NCBI GenBank assembly: GCA_040005635.1
Contig: JBDTYM010000066.1
Location: 1-21,556, forward strand
From: Dokdonella_A sp040005635
GTDB lineage: Bacteria; Pseudomonadota; Gammaproteobacteria; Xanthomonadales; Rhodanobacteraceae
Direction: 5' to 3'
DNA length: 21,556 bases
A program made the position numbers and the translations under genes. How positions within the stretch are numbered: the stretch's first letter is position 1; each line of letters begins with the position of its first letter. The notes under the pieces are model-generated. The model did not search any database and was not told the DNA's origin. It saw only the letters and a program-made list of their open reading frames with translations. Below, piece by piece: positions 16,375 to 21,556 of the stretch.

Positions 16375-17769
16375 ATGCACGCTCCCGAACCCCGTCTCAG
16401 CGAACGATTGCGCACCCTGCGCGGACACGATTTGTTCGCGGCGACGCAGTGGCGCAGGCGCATCGCATTGTGGAGTGGCGGTGTACTGGTGGGACTGGCG
16501 GCAGTCGCCTTCGCACGCGCGAGCGACTTCGCGTACGCGGGCTTCCAGCAGATCATCGCCTGGTCGCCATGGCTGCCGTTGCTGGTCACGCCCGCCCTCT
16601 TCGCCCTGCTGTCGTGGCTGACCGAAGGCGCACTGCGGCAGACGCGTGGCAGCGGCATTCCGCAGGTCGTCGCGAGCCTCGCAGTCGAGGATGCCGGCTT
16701 CCGCGGCCGCCTGCTTTCGCTGCCGGTCGCCTTCGGCAAGATGGCGCTGACCCTGGTCGCGCTGCTCGGCGGCGCCTCGATCGGCCGCGAGGGGCCAACC
16801 GTGCATGTCGGAGCCGGTCTGATGTATGCGCTCGGTCGACGCTTCGGCTTCACCGATGCCAAGGTGTTGTCGCGCTTCATCCTCGCCGGCGGAGCCGCCG
16901 GCATCGCCGCCGCATTCAACACGCCGCTGGCCGGCGTCGTGTTCGCCATCGAGGAACTCGCCGGCACCTACGAACATCGCTTCAGCGGCAATGTTCTCAC
17001 CGCGGTGATCTTCGCCGGCATCGTTTCGCTCGGCCTGGTCGGCAACTACACGTATTTCGGTATGGTCCATGCGACGTTGCCGCTCGGTGAAGGCTGGCTT
17101 GCGATCCTCCTCTGCGGAATCTGTGGCGGACTCGGCGGCGGCCTGTTCGCGCGACTGATCCTGCTCGACGACCGCGGTCCGCTCGCCCGCATCGCATCGC
17201 TGCGTGCAAAGGGTCCGGTGCGTTTCGCGGCCGCATGCGGACTCGCACTTGCCCTGCTCGGCCTGCTCAGCGGCGGCACGATCTACGGCACCGGCTACCT
17301 GCAGGCGCACGCGCTGGTACAGTCGACGCATGGCGCCGCCGCCGAATTCGGCCTGCTCAAGCTTGCTGCGAATACCTTGTCGTACTGGGCCGGCATTCCG
17401 GGCGGCATCTTTTCGCCGGCGCTCGCGGTCGGTGCCGGCATGGGTCACACCTTGTCGGGACTGTTTGGCAGCACCGACCCGACCGTGGTCGTACTGCTCG
17501 GCATGGCCGCCTTCCTTGCCGGTGTGACCCAGGCCCCCTTGACGTCGGCCGTGATCTCGCTCGAACTGACCGCCAACCAGAGCCTGGTCATCCCGATCAT
17601 GGCCGTCTGCTTGCTGGCGCGCGGCATTGCGACACTGGCGAGCCCGACACCGATCTATCGCGCATTCGCGCAGCGGCTCGTCGATGACTACGCGAAGCAA
17701 CATGCCGCCGATGCGCGACCGCCGCCAGCGGACGTACGCCCTGCAGACCATCGGAACGACGTCGCATGA
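16375..17769 (+). CDS. ClC-family chloride channel / Cl-/H+ antiporter
   Basis: The 464-residue inner-membrane protein has about ten or more hydrophobic segments and the ClC anion-filter motifs in order: RGSGIPQ (residues 91-97), GREGPTV (137-143) with the gating glutamate Glu139, GIPGGIFSPALAVGAG (340-355), and a conserved late Tyr in PIYRAF (428). Glu193/Glu194 (FAIEELAG) sit where the internal proton glutamate of ClC-ec1 lies, so a Cl-/H+ exchanger is more likely than a passive channel. There are no CBS domains; the C-terminus is a short polar tail. ATG 16375 is chosen because upstream in-frame sequence lacks a sensible start or Shine-Dalgarno. Its TGA overlaps the hutI ATG as ATGA, which ties chloride/proton transport to histidine catabolism at the level of translation. 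A role in acid resistance or ion balance is possible. Confidence 0.94.
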   Translation: MHAPEPRLSERLRTLRGHDLFAATQWRRRIALWSGGVLVGLAAVAFARASDFAYAGFQQIIAWSPWLPLLVTPALFALLSWLTEGALRQTRGSGIPQVVASLAVEDAGFRGRLLSLPVAFGKMALTLVALLGGASIGREGPTVHVGAGLMYALGRRFGFTDAKVLSRFILAGGAAGIAAAFNTPLAGVVFAIEELAGTYEHRFSGNVLTAVIFAGIVSLGLVGNYTYFGMVHATLPLGEGWLAILLCGICGGLGGGLFARLILLDDRGPLARIASLRAKGPVRFAAACGLALALLGLLSGGTIYGTGYLQAHALVQSTHGAAAEFGLLKLAANTLSYWAGIPGGIFSPALAVGAGMGHTLSGLFGSTDPTVVVLLGMAAFLAGVTQAPLTSAVISLELTANQSLVIPIMAVCLLARGIATLASPTPIYRAFAQRLVDDYAKQHAADARPPPADVRPADHRNDVA

Positions 17770-18998
17770 ATCCACCCTGGGACGGTTTGCTGCTCGACGC
17801 GCGTCTGGCGACGCTGGACGACAACGGTGTCGCCCACGGCCTCATCGAGCACGCTGCGTTGGCCTGGAAGGATGGTCTGCTGACCTTCGTCGGCGCCTGT
17901 GCCGAACTGCCTGACGCGCCTGAACAGCTCGCTACAACCATTGAAACCGCCGGTGGCGCACTCGTCACGCCGGGCCTGATCGATTGCCACACGCATCTGG
18001 TCTTCGGCGGCGACCGCGCCGAGGAATTCGAGCAGCGGCTGAATGGCGCCAGCTACGAGGACATCGCGCGTCGTGGCGGCGGCATCATGTCGAGCGTACA
18101 GGCGACGCGCGAGGCCGATGAGAATGCCTTGCTCGCAGCCTCGTTGCCGCGCGCGCGTGCGCTGCTGCGCGATGGCGTGACGACGATCGAAATCAAATCG
18201 GGCTACGGGCTCGATCTCGACAACGAACTGAAGATGCTGCGCGTGGCACGGCGCATCGGCACTGAACTCGGCATCGGGATCAGCACGACCCTGCTGGCCG
18301 CGCATGCACTGCCGCCGGAGTTCAAGGATCGCGGCGACGCCTACGTCGACGAAATCTGCACGCGCATCCTGCCTGCCGCCGCGCACGAAGGTCTCGCCGA
18401 CATGGTCGACGCGTTCTGCGAGCGCATCGCGTTCTCGCCGGCGCAGACACGGCGCGTGTTCGAACAGGCGCGCGCGCTCGGCCTGCCGGTCAAGCTGCAC
18501 GCGGATCAACTGAGCGATCTCGGCGGCGCCGCGCTCGCTGCGGAATTCGGCGCACGCTCGGCCGAACACCTAGAACACACGAGCGTGGATGGCGTGCGCG
18601 CGATGGCCGCGGCCGGCACTGTAGCGGTGCTGCTGCCGGGCGCGTTCTACGCGCTGCGCGAGACGAAGATGCCGCCGATCGCCAGCTTTCGCGAACAGAG
18701 CGTCGCGATGGCGGTCGCCAGCGACCTCAATCCGGGAACCTCGCCTGTGTTGTCGCTGCGACTGGCAATGAACATGGCGTGCATCGAACTGCGCCTGACG
18801 CCTGAAGAGGCCCTGCGCGGCGCGACCGTGCATGCGGCGCGCGCGCTCGGACTCGACGATCGCGGGACCTTGCGCGTCGGCTTGCGCGCCGACTTTGTCA
18901 TCTGGAACGCGCAGCGACCCGTGGATTTGTGCTACTGGATCGGCGGCGCGCTCGCGCGCAGCGTGCATGTGGGTGGGCGACGCGTGGATAGGCCGTAG
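17766..18998 (+). CDS. hutI: Imidazolonepropionase
   Basis: Hydrolyses 4-imidazolone-5-propionate to N-formimino-L-glutamate, the third step of histidine degradation, between HutU and HutF. The 410-residue amidohydrolase shows TPGLIDCHTHLVFGGDRAEE with metal ligands His75 and His77, EIKSGYGLDLDNELKMLRVA (141-160), LLAAHALPPEF (His179), VKLHADQLSDLGG (His244), EHLEHTS, and MAVASDLNPGTSPVLSL with Asp319. All are hallmark segments of HutI, and the length is usual. The ATG overlaps the stop codon of the ClC gene by four bases (ATGA), so translation is coupled and no separate Shine-Dalgarno is evident. The gene converges on the RluA-like gene across 65 bases, where a short stem CCTGCT/AGCAGG (19017-19043) may help termination. 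Confidence 0.97.
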   Translation: MNPPWDGLLLDARLATLDDNGVAHGLIEHAALAWKDGLLTFVGACAELPDAPEQLATTIETAGGALVTPGLIDCHTHLVFGGDRAEEFEQRLNGASYEDIARRGGGIMSSVQATREADENALLAASLPRARALLRDGVTTIEIKSGYGLDLDNELKMLRVARRIGTELGIGISTTLLAAHALPPEFKDRGDAYVDEICTRILPAAAHEGLADMVDAFCERIAFSPAQTRRVFEQARALGLPVKLHADQLSDLGGAALAAEFGARSAEHLEHTSVDGVRAMAAAGTVAVLLPGAFYALRETKMPPIASFREQSVAMAVASDLNPGTSPVLSLRLAMNMACIELRLTPEEALRGATVHAARALGLDDRGTLRVGLRADFVIWNAQRPVDLCYWIGGALARSVHVGGRRVDRP

Positions 18999-19063
18999 TC
19001 AAAGCCCACGAAGGGACCTGCTTTCCCCTCCCCCAGGAGCAGGCAAGACACTGGAAATGGCGC

Positions 19064-19954
19064 TCAGAGCATGAGCTTGAGCCGGCTCACGAATGATCGG
19101 GCTGTGCCGTCGATCGGATCCTTGAACGCCAGGCTCAGCGCAAGCAGTTGCAGCGGCCGCGCGTAATCATCCGCACGATGCTCGGCCAGTTCCGGATAGA
19201 GGTCGTCGTTGACGATCGCCGCACCCAGGCCGGCCATCTGCACGCGCAGCTGATGCTTGCGTCCGCCGAGCGGGAACAAGGCATAGCGCCATAACGTGCT
19301 TTCTTGCTCGACGACTTCGATACGCGTCTGCGCATTCGCGGCGCCTTCGACTTCGCGCATGCGGAAGAAGGGTTCGCCGCGTTCGATACGGGTTCGCCGC
19401 AGCAGCGGAAACGCCTGCTCTGGCAGTGCAGCCGCCAGCGCTTCGTAGCGCTTCACGATCGCCTGCTCGCGAAACAGTGCCTGGTAGCGCGAACGCGTGG
19501 CCGGGTTTGCCGAGAACAGCACGACGCCCGCGGTGCCGCGATCGATGCGATGCAACGGCGTGAGGTCGGCATTGCCCAGGCGCCGGATCAGGCGTGCCAG
19601 CAGCGTCTCCTCGACGTGCCCGCCCGCCGGGGTCACCGACAGGAAATGCGGCTTGTCCGCGACGACGAGGTCGGCGTCCGCATGCAGGATCGTTTCGGCG
19701 AAAGGGACAGGCGCCTCCGTCGCCACCTCACGGTAGTAGTAAACCTCCATGCCGACGCGATACGGCGTCTGCGCATGCAGCGTACGGCCGCTGTCATCGA
19801 ACACGCGACCGCGCTCGAAGCGGCTCAGCCATGCGCTCCGACTGATCGCGGTGAAGTGCGCGCACAGCCCATCGAGCAGGCTCGGCCACGCGCCCGGCGG
19901 CAATTGCAGGCGGCTGGCGGCGACGCCGTTGTGTGGGGGAAGCGGCGCGGACAT
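19064..19954 (-). CDS. RluA-family RNA pseudouridine synthase
   Basis: Isomerises a uridine in rRNA or tRNA to pseudouridine. The 296-residue product has an S4-like N-terminal part (ISRSAWLSRFERGRVFDDSG, about 37-56), the family motif VADKPHFLSVTPAGG (98-112), and the catalytic motif LHRIDRGTAGVVLF with Asp138. LFPLGGRKHQLRVQMAGLG carries the usual R-x-H-Q-[LI]-R-V segment. Which RNA position it modifies cannot be read from the sequence; it is closest in style to the short stand-alone RluA-like synthases rather than RluC/RluD. ATG 19954 is preferred to GTG 19969; neither has a good Shine-Dalgarno. It is divergent from the YkgJ-type gene across 79 bases. Confidence 0.9.
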   Translation of the reverse strand: MSAPLPPHNGVAASRLQLPPGAWPSLLDGLCAHFTAISRSAWLSRFERGRVFDDSGRTLHAQTPYRVGMEVYYYREVATEAPVPFAETILHADADLVVADKPHFLSVTPAGGHVEETLLARLIRRLGNADLTPLHRIDRGTAGVVLFSANPATRSRYQALFREQAIVKRYEALAAALPEQAFPLLRRTRIERGEPFFRMREVEGAANAQTRIEVVEQESTLWRYALFPLGGRKHQLRVQMAGLGAAIVNDDLYPELAEHRADDYARPLQLLALSLAFKDPIDGTARSFVSRLKLML

Positions 19955-20020
19955 CGTGGCTGACTGCACACAGGAAGACGACGATCATGACGCACGCCGA
20001 CATCGAATGGCGGACTCGGC

Positions 20021-20026
20021 GATAAT
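20021..20026 (+). promoter_or_regulatory. -10-like box directly before the YkgJ-type start (possible leaderless mRNA)
   Basis: GATAAT ends 7 bases before the ATG at 20034, and no Shine-Dalgarno lies between. This repeats the arrangement upstream of the ClC gene. No clear -35 box is visible. If the ATG at 20007 is used instead, the box would lie inside the gene. Confidence 0.4.
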
Positions 20027-20033
20027 TGCCGGC

Positions 20034-20381
20034 ATGATCGACGAATTCGACATCGATGCGGCCGACATCGACCCCAGTGTCCACTGCGCGGACTGCGAAG
20101 CCGTCTGCTGCCGCCTGACCGCGCTGCTGATGCCGGACGATGCCGTCCCCGCGTGGCTGACCACGCACGACGAACACGGTCTCGAGCAGATGGCCAAGGG
20201 CGACGACGGCTGGTGCATCGCGCTCGATCGCGACAGCCTGCGCTGCACGATCTACCCGCAGCGACCCGAAGTCTGTCGCAGCTACGACATGGGCGGCGCC
20301 TTCTGTCGCGACGAGCGCGCGGGCTGGTATGGCAACAGCGCGGCGGGCATTCCGATCAGGGTCGTCAATGGTGTCGGTTGA
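20034..20381 (+). CDS. YkgJ-type cysteine-cluster protein (putative zinc/iron-chelating)
   Basis: The 115-residue cytoplasmic protein has the cysteine pattern of the CxxCxxxxCC family (Pfam's zinc- or iron-chelating domain): VHCADCEAVCCRLT gives Cys18, Cys21, Cys25 and Cys26. CIALDRDSLRCTIYPQRPEVCRSYDMGG (the CxIYxxRPxxCRxY hallmark, with further Cys) and FCRDER follow. The function is unknown; metal binding is inferred from the cysteines. ATG 20034 is used since family members start close to the first CxxC; an in-frame ATG at 20007 would add nine residues. The 3' end overlaps the start of the next gene by 14 bases, so the two are co-translated, which suggests a link between this cysteine-cluster protein and the flavoprotein. 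Confidence 0.87.
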   Translation: MIDEFDIDAADIDPSVHCADCEAVCCRLTALLMPDDAVPAWLTTHDEHGLEQMAKGDDGWCIALDRDSLRCTIYPQRPEVCRSYDMGGAFCRDERAGWYGNSAAGIPIRVVNGVG

Positions 20382-21556
20382 GGCGATCGCTTCGACCCCT
20401 GCAACAGCAACGCCCTTCGATGCCGTGATCATCGGCGGCGGCGCCGCCGGCTTGATGTGCGCGGTCGCGGCCGCTCAGCGTGGCCGGCGCGTTCTCGTCG
20501 TCGAGCATGCGAACCGCGTCGGCAAGAAGATCCTGATGTCCGGCGGCGGTCGCTGCAATTTCACCAATCTCGGCACGACCGCGCAGAATTTCGTCTCCGC
20601 CAATCCGCACTTCTGCAAATCCGCGCTAGCACGCTATACGCCGGCCGACTTCGTCGCCTTGGTCGAACGCCATCGCATCGCCTATCACGAGAAGGAACTC
20701 GGCCAGCTGTTCTGCGACGACTCGTCGAAGCAGATCGTGCGCATGCTGCTCGACGAATGCGCCAGCGCGAAGGTGCGCGTCGAAACGAGCTGCAGCATCG
20801 AGCGCGTGCGCAAGACTGACGCTGGGTTCGTGATCGATACCTCGCTCGGCCGCGTCGCCGCCGATGCGCTCGTCGTCGCCTGCGGCGGCCTGTCGATTCC
20901 GAGCATGGGCGCCAGCGGATTCGGTTACGAACTGGCGCGCCAGTTCGGCCACCACGTGTTGCCGACACGCGCCGGACTGGTCCCGCTGACCTTGAGCGGC
21001 ACGCATCAGGAACGCATGGCGGATCTGGCTGGCGTCGCGTTGCCGGTGGAGGCGCGCAGCAACGGCATGGCATTCCGCAACGCGATGCTGATCACGCATC
21101 GCGGCATCAGCGGGCCGGCGATCCTGCAGATTTCCTCGTACTGGAATCCCGGCGACGACCTCCGGCTCGATCTGCTGCCCGATACCGATGCGTTCGAGTG
21201 GCTGCGCCAGCAGCAGGCCGAACGCCCCGCCGCCGAATTTCGCAGTGTGCTGGCCGATGCGCTGCCAAAGCGCTATGCACAGCGCCTGTGCGAGTACGCG
21301 TTCGTCAGCAAGCCGATGCGTCAGTATCGCGAGGCGGAATTGTGCACCATCGCAGCGCAATTACACGACTGGCCGCTGGTCGCCAGCGGCACCGAAGGCT
21401 ATCGCACCGCCGAGGTGACGCTCGGCGGCGTCGACACCGACGAACTCTCCTCGTCCACGATGCAGTCGCGGCGTGTGCCCGGCCTTTACTTCATCGGCGA
21501 GGTCGTCGACGTGACCGGCTGGCTCGGCGGCTACAACTTCCAGTGGGCGTGGGCGT
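20368..21556 (+). CDS. HI0933-family NAD(P)/FAD-dependent oxidoreductase, cut by window edge
   Basis: The first 396 codons are visible from ATG 20368. An N-terminal FAD-binding Rossmann motif is plain (FDAVIIGGGAAGLMCAVAAA, about 17-36). The family signature GKKILMSGGGRCNFTN (52-67) follows, then VVACGGLSIPSMGASGFGYELA, LITHRGISGPAILQISSYW, AEVTLGGVDTDELSSSTMQS and LYFIGEVVDVTGWLGGYNFQ, all standard for the HI0933/YhiN group (about 390-420 residues). Only the last few residues can be missing, as GGYNFQWAWA is near the end of the family. The relatives include BaiN-like flavoproteins, but the physiological reaction here is unknown. The start lies inside the end of the YkgJ-type gene (14-base overlap) with CAGGGT just upstream. 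Confidence 0.93.
   Translation, partial: MVSVEAIASTPATATPFDAVIIGGGAAGLMCAVAAAQRGRRVLVVEHANRVGKKILMSGGGRCNFTNLGTTAQNFVSANPHFCKSALARYTPADFVALVERHRIAYHEKELGQLFCDDSSKQIVRMLLDECASAKVRVETSCSIERVRKTDAGFVIDTSLGRVAADALVVACGGLSIPSMGASGFGYELARQFGHHVLPTRAGLVPLTLSGTHQERMADLAGVALPVEARSNGMAFRNAMLITHRGISGPAILQISSYWNPGDDLRLDLLPDTDAFEWLRQQQAERPAAEFRSVLADALPKRYAQRLCEYAFVSKPMRQYREAELCTIAAQLHDWPLVASGTEGYRTAEVTLGGVDTDELSSSTMQSRRVPGLYFIGEVVDVTGWLGGYNFQWAWA

Noticed and set aside
16246..17775. 509-codon minus-strand open frame
   Set aside because: It is antisense to the ClC gene, and its Arg/Gln/Glu/Asp-rich composition is typical of a shadow frame.

Overview
The window is a gene-dense, very GC-rich chromosomal segment, probably from a gammaproteobacterium of the Lysobacterales (Xanthomonadales) type. 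That placement is an inference from base composition, the style of the proteins, the five-step histidine route using HutF, and the intergenic REP-type hairpins. I see no rRNA, tRNA, CRISPR array, insertion sequence or prophage gene. Most of it is ordinary chromosome.

Layout. 1-1310 (minus) is the N-terminal part of urocanate hydratase HutU, cut by the window edge. 1400-3196 (minus) is a compact metal-handling cassette: a small secreted His/Cys-rich protein, a predicted outer-membrane barrel, a MerP-like periplasmic HMA protein and a MerT-like membrane protein. Divergent from it is a large membrane-anchored winged-helix regulator with TPR repeats (3297-5675). 5712-8536 (minus) holds an Old Yellow Enzyme, an exported SnoaL/NTF2-like protein and an exported six-repeat PD40 propeller; a fragment resembling the C-terminus of a MarR regulator lies just upstream of the Old Yellow Enzyme. 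9118-11770 (plus) holds a cysteine-dioxygenase-like cupin, a lipoprotein nucleotide pyrophosphatase/phosphodiesterase and an exported RidA-family gene broken by an in-frame TAG. 11760-13504 (minus) is a coupled SDR plus aldo/keto reductase pair, with a divergent LysR regulator (13601-14521). A REPIN-like inverted pair of hairpin repeats separates LysR from hutF.

14836-18998 carries hutF (minus) and, divergently, a ClC chloride channel whose stop codon overlaps the start of hutI. 19064-19954 (minus) is an RluA-type pseudouridine synthase. 20034-21556 (plus) is a YkgJ-type cysteine-cluster protein overlapping a HI0933-family flavoprotein cut by the right edge.

How the genes fit together. HutU, HutI and HutF are consecutive steps from urocanate to N-formylglutamate; HutH and HutG are not in the window. 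The hut genes lie in at least three transcription units spread over 18 kb.

The most interesting points are the MerP/MerT-like cassette without mercuric reductase and with an outer-membrane partner, the ClC-hutI coupling, start sites with a -10-like box immediately upstream and no Shine-Dalgarno (possible leaderless mRNAs), the REPIN, and the nonsense codon in the RidA gene. Nothing here is clearly a wholly new system; the metal cassette is the best candidate for something under-described.
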